Positions 15,139 through 23,048 are shown, numbered from the stretch's first letter. The stretch is 34,894 bases of DNA from Desulfovibrio sp. (GCA_016218665.1 JACRDI010000030.1:1-34894), one strand, 5' to 3'. Notes: generated by a model not told the origin, from the letters alone. Numbers and translations: made by a program.

Positions 15139-15342
15139 CTACCGGCGTTCGCGCCGGGCGCGCAGGAAGTCCAGCGCCTTGCCCGCCAGGCCGAAGCCCA
15201 AGGCCAGGCCGGAAAAGGTCCGGCGCACGCGCGAACGCAGGGCGAGGACCTCCAGCTGGATGACCTGCCGGCGGATGTCGGTCTGGATGACCAGCCGTTC
15301 CTTGGCCTCGGCCAGCTCGCGCAGTTCCGCGTCTAGAAACAT
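15139..15342 (-). CDS. Small YqjK-like basic/amphipathic protein
   Basis: The 67-residue protein starts MFLDAELRELAEAKERLVIQ. A charged amphipathic helix runs to about residue 35. A short hydrophobic stretch (FSGLALGFGLAGKALDFL) and a basic tail (RARRERR) follow. I chose the ATG at 15342 because it overlaps the stop of the YqjE-like gene by ten bases and the sequence before it is another gene's frame. In enterobacteria the genes yqjD, yqjE and yqjK sit together, and this gene holds the third place. Similarity to YqjK is by position, size and composition; no function is known. Confidence 0.6.
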   Translation of the reverse strand: MFLDAELRELAEAKERLVIQTDIRRQVIQLEVLALRSRVRRTFSGLALGFGLAGKALDFLRARRERR

Positions 15343-15710
15343 GCCTTGTCCTTCTCCAGTTCGGCCAGGCTCTGGGCGAACATGCTTCTGCGGCTGGAGA
15401 GCCTGCGCTTGAGCCCGGCAAAGGCCCACGCGGCCGAAACCAGGCACGCGCCCGCCAGCACCCCCATGCCCACCGCGCGCCACTCCAGCGGCAGCAGGGA
15501 GAGGATGGCCAGAACGCCCAGGATGAGTCCCAGCAGGGCGAAGATCACGCCGGCGCAGGCCAGGATGAGGGCCTGCACCAGCCGGATCTTGTCCTCGCGC
15601 AGCTCAAGGCCCAGCAGATCGATGCGATCCTTGAGGGTCTGCGTCAGGGCCCCGGCGATGCGCCCGGAGGCGCCGCCAAGGTCCAGATCTTCCAGGAGCT
15701 GCAGTTTCAC
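15333..15710 (-). CDS. YqjE-like membrane protein (phage-holin superfamily, DUF1469)
   Basis: The 125-residue inner-membrane protein has a charged N-terminal helix (TLKDRIDLLGLELREDKIRL). Two adjacent transmembrane segments follow at about residues 45-72 and 78-98 (LILACAGVIFALLGLILG; GMGVLAGACLVSAAWAF). It ends in a charged C-terminal tail, SLAELEKDKACF. This is the layout of the YqjE/DUF1469 family. Translation begins at a GTG (15710) three bases after the stop of the preceding gene, with GGAAG nearby. Relatives in enterobacteria are induced in stationary phase and by osmotic stress together with the neighbouring YqjD-like gene, but their role is not established. Confidence 0.78.
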   Translation of the reverse strand: MKLQLLEDLDLGGASGRIAGALTQTLKDRIDLLGLELREDKIRLVQALILACAGVIFALLGLILGVLAILSLLPLEWRAVGMGVLAGACLVSAAWAFAGLKRRLSSRRSMFAQSLAELEKDKACF

Positions 15711-15713
15711 GGC

Positions 15714-16010
15714 CTACTTCCGGCCCATCAGCCAGCCAAGCATGAGCCCGATGACGAAGGAGCCGCCGATGGCGTAGTACGGCTTCTCGCGGATGATCTT
15801 GTCCGTGTCCTGCAGGCGGTTCTTCAGGTGGCCTTCCAGCTCGCCGAGCTTCACCTTGGCCACGGCCAGGCGTTCCTCCAGCACGACGCGGGCGGCGCGG
15901 GTGCGGTCGTCGATCTCGCCGGCGGTGGCCTCGACAAGCTTCTGGGCGTGGCCCATGATCTCGCGCAGTTCGTGGGCCATTTCCTCGGTGTGGGCGCTTT
16001 CCTTGAACAT
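15714..16010 (-). CDS. YqjD/ElaB-family C-tail-anchored protein (DUF883)
   Basis: The 98-residue protein consists of an amphipathic helical region (LREIMGHAQKLVEATAGEID, then RTRAARVVLEERLAVAKVKL) and a C-terminal hydrophobic anchor, YAIGGSFVIGLMLGWLMGRK, ending in basic residues. This is the typical DUF883 pattern. In E. coli, YqjD, ElaB and YgaM are tail-anchored in the inner membrane, bind ribosomes in stationary phase and help in membrane stress. AAGGAGG lies close upstream of the ATG at 16010, and a promoter candidate sits about 60 bases further up. It leads the three-gene cassette. Confidence 0.82.
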   Translation of the reverse strand: MFKESAHTEEMAHELREIMGHAQKLVEATAGEIDDRTRAARVVLEERLAVAKVKLGELEGHLKNRLQDTDKIIREKPYYAIGGSFVIGLMLGWLMGRK

Positions 16011-16068
16011 GGTGGCCTCCTTGGATGGGCGGATGATGATCGCGTCGGAGTCTGATCTGAGAGTAAGC

Positions 16069-16098
16069 GATATTCGCCCGGCAGGGCGCTTCTGTCAA
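16069..16098 (-). promoter_or_regulatory. Sigma70-type promoter candidate for the yqjD-like cassette
   Basis: On the minus strand a perfect TTGACA (16093-16098) is followed after 18 bases by AATATC (16069-16074), a poor -10. The perfect -35 and the position about 60 bases before the yqjD-like ATG make it plausible. Confidence 0.5.
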
Positions 16099-16156
16099 GG
16101 CCCGTGTCGGGGAACGCGTCCTGAATCGGCGGGAGGTTAAGCGGATTTCGTCCGGC

Positions 16157-16879
16157 CTATGCCGGATCGGTGGTCCAGGAGTAGATGGGGGTGAGGGGCT
16201 GGTAGCCCACAAGGTCGATGCGCAGGGCGCTGATGGCCCCCAGCATGGGCGGCAGGATGAGGTTGTTGAGGCCCTTCCAGGGCTGGACCTCCTTCCAGGT
16301 GCAGGGCGGGCCAAGGAGGGCCGAGCGCGTGCGCGCCGGGGTCTTGCCCGTGTGGATGAGGCACAGGGCGCGCATTTCCGGCCAGGTGTGCCAGCGCGCG
16401 CGGCACAGGCTGTGCCCCCGGTTCCAGGGCCAGGCGCAGCCACGGGCAAGCCAGTAGGCCGAGTGCCGGTTCAGGAAACCCACCAGCAGGCCCTTGGAGG
16501 CCACGCGGGCGGCCTCGGCCAGCACCTGCCCGGGGTCCTCGCAGAACTCGAGCACGGTCCAGAGCACGCAGAAGTCGTATTCCTTGTCCGAGAAGGGCAG
16601 GCTTGAGCCGTCGGCCACGTAGAGCTCGGCCGAGGGGCCCAGGCGGCGGCGCGCCGCGGCGATCATCCGCGGGGACTTGTCCAGGCCGGCCACGGTGAAG
16701 CCGTCGTCGAAGAGGATCTGCTGGAACAGGCCGGTGCCGCAGCCGATCTCCAGCACGCGCTGGTTGCGGCGCGGCCACTCGGCCACCAGGCTGTCGAGCA
16801 GGCGCCGCTCCGCCGCCAGGGCGAAGCGCCCCTGCGGGGTGGAGAACCACTCTTCGTAGCGCTCGGCGTCCCAGTCCAT
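16157..16879 (-). CDS. Class I SAM-dependent methyltransferase (Methyltransf_11 type)
   Basis: The 240-residue protein begins MDWDAERYEEWFSTPQGRFA, a signature N-terminus for small-molecule methyltransferases of this type. Motif I is RVLEIGCGTGLFQQILF. Strand 2 is VAGLDKSPRMIAAARRRLG, motif II/III is ELYVADGSSLPFSDKEYDF, and motif IV is CVLWTVLEFCEDPGQVL. The C-terminal third is unusually rich in Trp. It stands alone between the peroxiredoxin terminator and the yqjD-like cassette, with no clear promoter. Six G-C pairs forming a small hairpin (16151-16166) overlap its stop. The target is unknown; nothing links it to the glycan operon beyond proximity. Confidence 0.85.
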   Translation of the reverse strand: MDWDAERYEEWFSTPQGRFALAAERRLLDSLVAEWPRRNQRVLEIGCGTGLFQQILFDDGFTVAGLDKSPRMIAAARRRLGPSAELYVADGSSLPFSDKEYDFCVLWTVLEFCEDPGQVLAEAARVASKGLLVGFLNRHSAYWLARGCAWPWNRGHSLCRARWHTWPEMRALCLIHTGKTPARTRSALLGPPCTWKEVQPWKGLNNLILPPMLGAISALRIDLVGYQPLTPIYSWTTDPA

Positions 16880-16917
16880 GCGTGGCCTGCCTGTGCGGTA
16901 GCGGGGCGCGGTGCGAA

Positions 16918-16957
16918 AGGCCCCCGGAACCTCTTTGCGCGGGGTCTCCGGGGGCCT
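16918..16957 (-). terminator. Rho-independent terminator after the peroxiredoxin gene
   Basis: An 11-bp perfect stem (16918-16928 with 16947-16957, AGGCCCCCGGA and complement) closes an 18-base loop. On the minus strand it is followed by TTTCGC, a short U-run. It lies 18 bases beyond the peroxiredoxin stop and just before the methyltransferase ATG, so it likely isolates the two. Confidence 0.7.
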
Positions 16958-16975
16958 GGCTCTCTCGCGTGCCGG

Positions 16976-17611
16976 CTATTCGGCGTTCAGGGCCTCGTAC
17001 ACCTTGCCCACCAGCTTCTCGCTGGGGGTCAGGGTCTTTTCGCCCGGGGTCCATTTGGCCGGGCAGGCCTCGTTGGGGTTCTTGATGAGGTACGCGTTGG
17101 CCTCAAGCTTGCGGACCAGCTCGTCGGCGTTTCTGCCCACGTTGTAGAAGTTCACCTCGCTCGACACCAGCACGCCCTCGGGGTTGACGATGAAGGTGCC
17201 GCGCAGGGCCAGGCCGGATTCATGGTCCCACACGTCGAAGTAGCGCGACACGTTGCCCGTGGGGTCGGCCGCCATGAGGTACTTCACGTCCTTCAGCAGG
17301 CGCTCGCTGGTCTGCCAGGCCAGGTGGGCGAACTTGGTGTCCGTGGAGACGCTGACCACCTCGGCGCCGAGCTTCTTGAGCTTGGCGTGTTTGGTGGCCA
17401 GGTCGGCCAGCTCCGTGGGACACACGAAGGTGAAGTCCGCCGGGTAGAAGACGAGGACCAGCCATTTCTTTTTCTTCTGGATCTTCTCGGAGTCGACGGT
17501 GGTGAAGCCGCCCTCGGTGGGGTCGTAAGCCTCCATGGTGAAGTTGCGGATCTTCTGGCCCACCTTGGCGCACTCAAGGTAATCCATTTCGTCGTGGTCG
17601 CAGCATTCCAT
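16976..17611 (-). CDS. Typical 2-Cys peroxiredoxin (AhpC/PrxQ-like alkyl hydroperoxide reductase)
   Basis: The 211-residue thioredoxin-fold enzyme reduces hydrogen peroxide and organic peroxides. The peroxidatic Cys is C64 in FYPADFTFVCPTELADL. The resolving Cys is near residue 183 in NEACPAKWTPGE, the 2-Cys arrangement. The conserved Arg region GLALRGTFIVNPEG and the Trp in LAWQTSERL are present. The start at 17611 has GGAGA seven bases upstream; a TTG six codons earlier is possible but less likely. The N-terminus MECCDHDEMDYLEC carries three Cys and acidic/His residues not usual for the family; a metal or redox role is only a guess. It has its own promoter and terminator, fitting an oxidative-stress gene in an anaerobe. 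Confidence 0.94.
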   Translation of the reverse strand: MECCDHDEMDYLECAKVGQKIRNFTMEAYDPTEGGFTTVDSEKIQKKKKWLVLVFYPADFTFVCPTELADLATKHAKLKKLGAEVVSVSTDTKFAHLAWQTSERLLKDVKYLMAADPTGNVSRYFDVWDHESGLALRGTFIVNPEGVLVSSEVNFYNVGRNADELVRKLEANAYLIKNPNEACPAKWTPGEKTLTPSEKLVGKVYEALNAE

Positions 17612-17690
17612 ATGCGTGTCTCCATTCAATGTTGCAGGTGATCAGGAGGGGGCGTCCGGATGCGGGCGCGACTCTTCAGGCACTAGTGCG

Positions 17691-17719
17691 ACGATAGGGA
17701 TTCGCCCGGCGGGAGTCAA
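17691..17719 (-). promoter_or_regulatory. Sigma70-type promoter of the peroxiredoxin gene
   Basis: On the minus strand TTGACT (17714-17719) and TATCGT (17691-17696) are 17 bases apart. The site is about 80 bases before the ATG at 17611. No clear OxyR or PerR box was recognised next to it. Confidence 0.62.
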
Positions 17720-17775
17720 GGGTAGCGGGCTTCCCGGCGCGGGGCCGCGCGCGCCCCTTCCCTCCCGGCCCGTCG

Positions 17776-17784
17776 TGCTATATC
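17776..17784 (+). promoter_or_regulatory. Extended -10 promoter candidate for the M16C protease gene
   Basis: TGC precedes TATATC (17779-17784), fitting an extended -10 element, about 75 bases before the protease ATG. No good -35 is present, so the call is weak. Confidence 0.35.
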
Positions 17785-17859
17785 TATGCGGGCACAGGCC
17801 GGCCGCCAGCATTGCCGGCGGCCCGCGCCAGCCAACCGAACGAACACCAAAGAGGCCCC

Positions 17860-20800
17860 ATGACGCAGCCTTCCGATACCCTCACCCACGGCTTCCTCCT
17901 TGAGCGCGAGCAGGAGATCCCCGAGCTCGCCGCCACCGCGCGCATCTACCGCCACGCCAAGACCGGCGGCCGCCTGCTTTCGCTCATCAGCCCCGACGAG
18001 AACAAGGTCTTCGGCGTGGCTTTCCGCACCCCCCCGGCGGACTCCACCGGCCTGCCGCACATCCTGGAGCACAGCGTGCTCTGCGGCTCGCGCAAGTATC
18101 CGGTGAAGGAGCCCTTCGTGGAGCTCATCAAGGGCTCGCTGAACACCTTCCTGAACGCCCTCACCTTCCCGGACAAGACCTGCTACCCCGTGGCCAGCGC
18201 CAACATGCAGGACTTCTACAACCTTGTTGATGTCTACCTGGACGCGGTGTTCTTCCCCAGGCTCACGGAGAACACGCTGAAGCAGGAGGGCTGGCACTAC
18301 GACGTGGAGCGGGCCGAGGATCCGCTGGCCTACAAGGGCGTCGTGTTCAACGAGATGAAGGGCGTTTACTCCTCGCCCGACAGCCTGCTGGCCGAGTACT
18401 CGCAGCGGGCGCTGTTTCCGGACACCTGCTACGGGCTTGATTCCGGCGGCGACCCGGAGCGCATCCCGGACCTGACGTTTGAGCAGTTCATGGACTTCCA
18501 CCGGCGGCTGTACCATCCGTCCAACGCTTACGCCTTCTTCAGCGGCGACGACGACCCGGACAGGCGGCTGGCCATTGTGGACGAGTATTTTTCCCAGTTC
18601 GAAGCGCCCGCGCCCGGCGAGCCGGCTTCCGGGGTGGCCCTGCAGCCGGCCTTTGCCGAGCCCAGGCGCTCTGTGCATTACTATGCGGCCGAGGGCGCGG
18701 CGGAGGAGATGGACGGAGACGCCGACGCCGGTGACGCCGCCTCCCCCATTGAAAGCCCCGAAGGGGCCGAAGCCAGGGCCATGTGCACGGTGAACTTCGG
18801 CCTGCCCGAGGCCCAGAGCCCGGACCTGAGCCTGGCCTTCGAGGTGCTGGAGCACGTGCTCATCGGGCTGCCGTCCTCGCCCCTGCGCAAGGCCCTGGTG
18901 GATTCCGGCCTGGGCGAGGATCTGGCCGGCGGCGGGCTGGAGACGGACCTGCGGCAGATGGCCTTCTCCGTGGGCCTCAAGGGGCTGGTGGTGGAGAAGG
19001 GAGGTGAGGCCGAGGGCGTGGCCGACCAGGTGGAGCGCCTGGTGCTTTCCACCCTGCGCCGGCTGGCGGTTCCCGGGGCGGACGACGGCCTGCACCCGGA
19101 CGACATCCTTGCCGGGCTGAACAGCGTGGAGTTCGACCTGCGCGAGAACAACACCGGCAGCTATCCGCGCGGGCTGGTGATCTTCTTCGAGGCCCTGTCC
19201 ACCTGGCTGTACGAGGGCGACCCGCTGGCCCACCTGCCCTTCGAGGGGCCGCTTGCCCGCCTCAAGGCCCGGCTGGACAAGGGCGAGCCCGTGTTCCAGG
19301 AGCTCATCCGCACGCATTTTCTTGAAAACCCCCACCGCGCCCTGGTGATCCTGAAGCCCGACGCCACCCTGGGCGCCAAGCGCGAGGCGGCCGAGGCCGC
19401 GCGGCTCAAGGCCGTGAAGGATTCCCTCTCCCCGGCCCAGGTGGAGGACCTGGTGCGCGAGACGCACGAGCTGCGGGCCCTGCAGGAGGCCCCGGACGCG
19501 CCCGAGGATCTGGCCAGGATTCCCCGCCTGACCATCGCCGACCTGCCGAAGGAGAACGCCAGCATCCCGCACGAGAGGGTGGAGCTGTCCGGCACGGGCG
19601 CGGCGGCCTTCGTGCACGACCTGCCCACCAGCGGCGTGGTCTACCTGGACCTGGCCTTCGACATGTCCGCCGTGCCGGACCGGCTGGTGCCGCTCATTCC
19701 CGTCCTGGGCCGGGCGCTTCTGGAAATGGGCACGAAAAAGAGCAGCTTCGTGGACCTCTCCCGGGCCATCGCCATGAACACCGGCGGGGTGTGGGCCCAG
19801 ACCTTCGTGTCGTCCGTCAGGGGGCAGGGGCCGGAGGGGGCCGTCCAGCGCCTGTTCCTGCGCGGCAAGGCGACCACGGACAAGCTGCCCGCCCTGCTGG
19901 GCCTCATGGGCGAGGTGCTGACCGAAGCCGATTTCAGCGATGCCGAGCGCCTGGGCAAGATCATCCTGGAATCCAAGGCCCGGCGCGAGCAGCGGCTCAT
20001 CCCCGCCGGGCACACCCTGGCCGTGACGCGCCTGAAGGCCCGCACCGGCGTGGCCCAGGCCATGAGCGAGGCCATGAACGGCCTGTCCGGGCTGAACTTC
20101 ATCCGCGAGCTGGCCGGGCGCATGGAGAGCGCGCCCGAGGGCGTCATCCGCGACCTGCACAGCCTGCTGGCGCTGCTGCTCTCGCGCCGGGGGCTCGTGG
20201 TCAACCTCACGGCCGACGGCAAGAGCATCGGCGCGGCCCTGCCGGGCATCACCGCCCTGGCGGCCAGCCTGCCGGATGCGGACCTGTCCCCGGCGCCGCG
20301 CGCCATCCCGTCCCTGCCGAAGCGCGAGGGCCTGTGCCTGCCCGCCCAGGTGAACTACGTGGCCGCAGGCGGCAACGCCCGCGCCCTGGGCCGGGAGCCC
20401 GGCGCAGCCGCGGCCGTGGTGGGCAAGTTCCTGCGCGCCGGCTACCTGTGGGAGCGCGTGCGCGTGCAGGGCGGGGCCTACGGGGCCTCCTGCGCGTACA
20501 GCAGGCTCTCCGGCAACCTCACCTTCGCCTCCTATCGCGATCCCAATGTGGCCAGAACCCTTGACGCCTACGCCGGTGTTGGTTCATACCTCTCCGGACT
20601 TTCTCTAGACTCTTCGGAGCTGGAGAAGAGCGTGGTGGGCAGCATCGGCGACATGGACCACTACATGCTGCCGGACGCCAAGGGCTTCACCGCCCTGGCG
20701 CGCGAGCTGACGGGCGAGGACGCGGACTACCGCCAGGCCGCGCGCGAGGCCGTGCTCTCGGCCAGCCGGGCGGACTTCGCCGCCTTCGGCGAGGCCGTGG

Positions 20801-20895
20801 AGGCCGTGCTGAAGGACGGGCCCATCGTGGTCGCCGGCGGGCGCGATGCGCTGGAAAAGTCCGGCCTGGGCCTGACGCTCACCAAAGTGCTGTAA
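17860..20895 (+). CDS. M16C-family zinc metalloprotease (presequence protease / PreP-like)
   Basis: The 1011-residue cytosolic oligopeptidase degrades short unfolded peptides inside a closed two-half chamber. The inverted zinc motif HILEH lies at residues 67-71, and the third ligand Glu at 165 in VVFNEMKGVYSSP. The C-terminal half carries the substrate-binding Arg/Tyr region LWERVRVQGGAYGASCAYSR. Length and order match the PreP/Cym1/falcilysin branch, not the smaller M16B proteins. No signal peptide is present. The start at 17860 has AGAGG four bases upstream; the frame is open earlier but without coding signs. An acidic low-complexity insert near residues 284-306 (EEMDGDADAGDAAS) is unusual. 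It is transcribed divergently from the peroxiredoxin. Confidence 0.93.
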   Translation: MTQPSDTLTHGFLLEREQEIPELAATARIYRHAKTGGRLLSLISPDENKVFGVAFRTPPADSTGLPHILEHSVLCGSRKYPVKEPFVELIKGSLNTFLNALTFPDKTCYPVASANMQDFYNLVDVYLDAVFFPRLTENTLKQEGWHYDVERAEDPLAYKGVVFNEMKGVYSSPDSLLAEYSQRALFPDTCYGLDSGGDPERIPDLTFEQFMDFHRRLYHPSNAYAFFSGDDDPDRRLAIVDEYFSQFEAPAPGEPASGVALQPAFAEPRRSVHYYAAEGAAEEMDGDADAGDAASPIESPEGAEARAMCTVNFGLPEAQSPDLSLAFEVLEHVLIGLPSSPLRKALVDSGLGEDLAGGGLETDLRQMAFSVGLKGLVVEKGGEAEGVADQVERLVLSTLRRLAVPGADDGLHPDDILAGLNSVEFDLRENNTGSYPRGLVIFFEALSTWLYEGDPLAHLPFEGPLARLKARLDKGEPVFQELIRTHFLENPHRALVILKPDATLGAKREAAEAARLKAVKDSLSPAQVEDLVRETHELRALQEAPDAPEDLARIPRLTIADLPKENASIPHERVELSGTGAAAFVHDLPTSGVVYLDLAFDMSAVPDRLVPLIPVLGRALLEMGTKKSSFVDLSRAIAMNTGGVWAQTFVSSVRGQGPEGAVQRLFLRGKATTDKLPALLGLMGEVLTEADFSDAERLGKIILESKARREQRLIPAGHTLAVTRLKARTGVAQAMSEAMNGLSGLNFIRELAGRMESAPEGVIRDLHSLLALLLSRRGLVVNLTADGKSIGAALPGITALAASLPDADLSPAPRAIPSLPKREGLCLPAQVNYVAAGGNARALGREPGAAAAVVGKFLRAGYLWERVRVQGGAYGASCAYSRLSGNLTFASYRDPNVARTLDAYAGVGSYLSGLSLDSSELEKSVVGSIGDMDHYMLPDAKGFTALARELTGEDADYRQAAREAVLSASRADFAAFGEAVEAVLKDGPIVVAGGRDALEKSGLGLTLTKVL

Positions 20896-20907
20896 CCCGG
20901 CCCCGCG

Positions 20908-20935
20908 CGGCGGCGTCGAAAGTCTGACGCCGCCG
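20908..20935 (+). terminator. Possible terminator hairpin after the M16C protease gene
   Basis: A perfect 10-bp stem (CGGCGGCGTC, 20908-20917, with 20926-20935) and 8-base loop lies 13 bases after the stop. There is no U-run behind it, so it may act with Rho or only protect the 3' end. Confidence 0.4.
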
Positions 20936-21032
20936 TGGCCCCAGCTGGCCGTCCCGGCGCGCTGCAGCCGCAATCCGGCTGTGGCGTTCGGTGCGGCATG
21001 TCCTGGCCCATATGTTGCATAAATTTGGCATT

Positions 21033-22127
21033 ATGAAAAACAGCACCCCCATCCGCACCCGCGCCTCCCGGCTCCTGCGTCCGGCCATGCTGGCCGTCCT
21101 CGGCCTTTGGCTCTTCTGCGCCGGGGGTTGCGCCATGCTGCCCTTCGCCCTCACCGGCGCCACCTTCGCCATCCCGCAGAACGCCTCCCTGGCCGTCAGC
21201 GGCGTCAAAGGGGCCTACAGCAGCGCCTACCTCGCCAGCGACGAGCGGGACATGAACACCATCCTGCGCGACAACATGCTGACAATGAAGGCGAAAGGCA
21301 CCCTCTCCGACGTGAAGGGCGCCGATGACGTGCAGGTGGTGGCCATCAAGGGCGACCTCTTCGCCGTGGGCAGCGTCAACACCACCGCCGAGCGCGATGA
21401 CATCATCCGCGCCCTGCGCCAGATTCCCGGCGCCGGCGAAGTGAAGGGCCACCTGCCCCTGCGCGACCCCGAGGCCGCGTCCACCATGACCGCCGACGCA
21501 AGCATAGAGAACCGCGCCCGCATGGCCCTCTCCCGCCACCTGCTGCACAAGAACTCCGGCGTGGAAGTGCAGGCCGTGGGCGGCGAACTCTGCCTCATGG
21601 GCGTGGTGGGCACCCATGCCGAGGCCCTGGACCTCATCCAGTACGTCGAATCCGTCACCGGCGCACGGGCCATCTCCCTGCTGGCCATCCGCGACGAATA
21701 CGCCACCGGCCGTGCCGAGACCAACCGGCTCTACCTCCTGGAACCCAGCACATACGCCGGCCCGGTTGGGCCCCCGCCGCAAACCTACGGCCCGGACTAC
21801 TCCCCGCTGCCGCGCGCGCCCCTGGCGCTGGCCCCGGCGGCCTACCACCCCGAGCCCACCGCCGCTCCGCGCATCGCCAAGGCCAAGGCCGAGCCGGCGA
21901 CGGCTTCCCACGCCTGGAACCCGGCCCGCGCCCACATGCAGCAAAAACTCACCAGCCTCGCCAAGCGCGAGCAGAACCCCGTCGCCCGCGCGGAACTGCT
22001 CACCCTGGCCGGGCAGATCGCCCAGGACCGCGACGTGTCCATCTCCGACAGGCTCTCCGTGGCCGCCGCTCAGGCCACGCAGCAGCCGGCCAAGGCCAAG
22101 ATCGAGGCGCTGCTGTCGCTGTACTAG
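21033..22127 (+). CDS. BON-domain lipoprotein
   Basis: The 364-residue exported protein starts MKNSTPIRTRASRLLRP, a basic n-region, followed by the hydrophobic AMLAVLGLWLFCAGG and Cys33, a plausible lipobox (A-G-G-C; the usual Leu at -3 is missing). Two BON-like segments follow at about residues 70-140 (VQVVAIKGDLFAVGSV, ERDDIIRALRQIPGAGEV) and 155-225 (VEVQAVGGELCLMGVVGTHA, LIQYVESVTGARAISL), typical of periplasmic phospholipid-binding OsmY/DolP proteins. A Pro-rich linker (about 240-290) and a helical Ala-rich tail end it. I chose the ATG at 21033 for the signal peptide. In-frame GTG 20991 and ATG 21012 are also possible, and none has a clear ribosome site. Confidence 0.78.
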   Translation: MKNSTPIRTRASRLLRPAMLAVLGLWLFCAGGCAMLPFALTGATFAIPQNASLAVSGVKGAYSSAYLASDERDMNTILRDNMLTMKAKGTLSDVKGADDVQVVAIKGDLFAVGSVNTTAERDDIIRALRQIPGAGEVKGHLPLRDPEAASTMTADASIENRARMALSRHLLHKNSGVEVQAVGGELCLMGVVGTHAEALDLIQYVESVTGARAISLLAIRDEYATGRAETNRLYLLEPSTYAGPVGPPPQTYGPDYSPLPRAPLALAPAAYHPEPTAAPRIAKAKAEPATASHAWNPARAHMQQKLTSLAKREQNPVARAELLTLAGQIAQDRDVSISDRLSVAAAQATQQPAKAKIEALLSLY

Positions 22128-22132
22128 GAACT

Positions 22133-22243
22133 GGGCAGGGGCTCCGCCCCTGCACCCCGCCAGGGGGTATGCACCCCCTGGACCCGCATGGCCACGCAAA
22201 AGGGCCTGGACCGAGTGGACTCGGTCCAGGCCCTTTTGCGTGG
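22133..22243 (+). repeat. Extragenic three-hairpin module, copy A
   Basis: Three consecutive palindromes follow the BON gene: GCAGGGGC-TCC-GCCCCTGC (22135-22153), CAGGGGGT-ATGC-ACCCCCTG (22161-22180) and a perfect 24-bp inverted repeat (22192-22243). The order and linkers (ACCCCGC, then GACCCG) recur at 24577-24676 and 34729-34843, so this is a dispersed element and not a one-off hairpin. Confidence 0.75.
22192..22243. terminator. Bidirectional terminator between the BON gene and mntP
   Basis: The arms 22192-22215 and 22220-22243 are perfect 24-base complements around a TGGA loop. The outer part contains AAAAGGGCC on one side and GGCCCTTTT on the other. Each strand therefore reads as a G-C stem followed by four U. 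It lies between convergent genes, as expected for a two-way intrinsic terminator. Confidence 0.8.
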
Positions 22244-22302
22244 CGGCAGGCTGGCCGAAGCGGCGAAACCGTTTCGTTTGGCCGTCCCCGCCCGGTCCCT
22301 CC

Positions 22303-22350
22303 GCGCGGGCTTCCGCTCCGGCGGTCCTGCGCCGGAGCGGAAGCCCGCGC
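22303..22350. repeat. Perfect 21-bp inverted repeat in the convergent junction
   Basis: Arms 22303-22323 and 22330-22350 are exact complements with a 6-base loop. No U-run follows on either strand, so it is not a simple terminator. It sits beside the hairpin arrays of the same junction. Confidence 0.8.
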
Positions 22351-22360
22351 CAAAGGGAGT

Positions 22361-22457
22361 CCAGAGGGCCTCGCGCCCTCTGGCGGGGTCTGGGGCGGCG
22401 CCCCAGCGGGGTCCAAGGGGCGGCGCCCCTTGCCCAGTCCAGCGCGGCGCCCCTTGC
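22361..22457 (-). repeat. Reverse-oriented array of G-C hairpins downstream of mntP
   Basis: Three palindromes in a row: CCAGAGGGC/GCCCTCTGG (22361-22383), CTGGGGC/GCCCCAG (22390-22406) and CAAGGGGC/GCCCCTTG (22414-22432), plus a half-copy near 22442-22457. Read on the minus strand the units are joined by GACCCCGC, the same linker as in the three-hairpin modules. The array lies just after the mntP stop. Confidence 0.7.
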
Positions 22458-22466
22458 CTAACCCGG

Positions 22467-23048
22467 CTAGAACGGCAGGGCCTGATGCTCGGCGAGGATC
22501 TTCACGCCGATGGCGACGAGCACGCCGCCGCCGAGGAGTTCCGCGTAGCGGCTGAGGGCGGTGACGTGGCCGGCCATGCAGCCGACCTTCATGCCCAGGG
22601 TGGTGATGAGGAAGCAGACCGCGCCGATGACCAGGGCGGGCAGCCAGATGGACTGTCCCAGCACGGCGAAGGACAGGCCCACGGCCAGGGCGTCGATGCT
22701 GGTGGCGATGGCGAGGACGAGAAGCTGCGTGCCGCGGGTGGGATCCTTCGGGGAGCAGGCCTCGTCTTCATCCTTGTGCGCCAGGCCTTCCCAGATCATC
22801 TTGCCGCCCACGAAGGCCAGCAGGGCGAAGGCGATCCAGTGGTCGTAGGCCTCGATGTACTCGCGCACGGACAGACCCAGCAGCCAGCCGGCGATGGGCA
22901 TGAGGGCCTGGAACAGGCCGAAGGCTCCGGCCATGCGCAGGGTTTGCGCGGCCTGGGCCCGGCGCAGGCACATGCCCGTGGCGATGGCCACGGCAAAGGC
23001 GTCCATGGCCAGGGCCACGGCGATGGCGAGCAGGGTCGGAAAGGGCAT
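22467..23048 (-). CDS. mntP: Manganese efflux pump MntP
   Basis: The 193-residue inner-membrane protein has six hydrophobic segments in two repeated halves. The signature motifs are DAFAVAIATG (repeat one, near residue 16) and DALAVGLSF (repeat two, near 118), which carry the conserved Asp residues used for Mn(II) export. A short charged loop (HKDEDEACSPKD) separates the halves. It follows cysS by 18 bases on the same strand and likely shares its transcript. I see no yybP-ykoY (Mn) riboswitch or MntR box in front of it, so Mn-dependent control is not visible here. Its 3' side faces a dense hairpin region. Confidence 0.93.
   Translation of the reverse strand: MPFPTLLAIAVALAMDAFAVAIATGMCLRRAQAAQTLRMAGAFGLFQALMPIAGWLLGLSVREYIEAYDHWIAFALLAFVGGKMIWEGLAHKDEDEACSPKDPTRGTQLLVLAIATSIDALAVGLSFAVLGQSIWLPALVIGAVCFLITTLGMKVGCMAGHVTALSRYAELLGGGVLVAIGVKILAEHQALPF

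Noticed and set aside
22192..22457. CRISPR array
   Set aside because: The palindromes differ in sequence and have no unique spacers of constant length; no cas gene is present.
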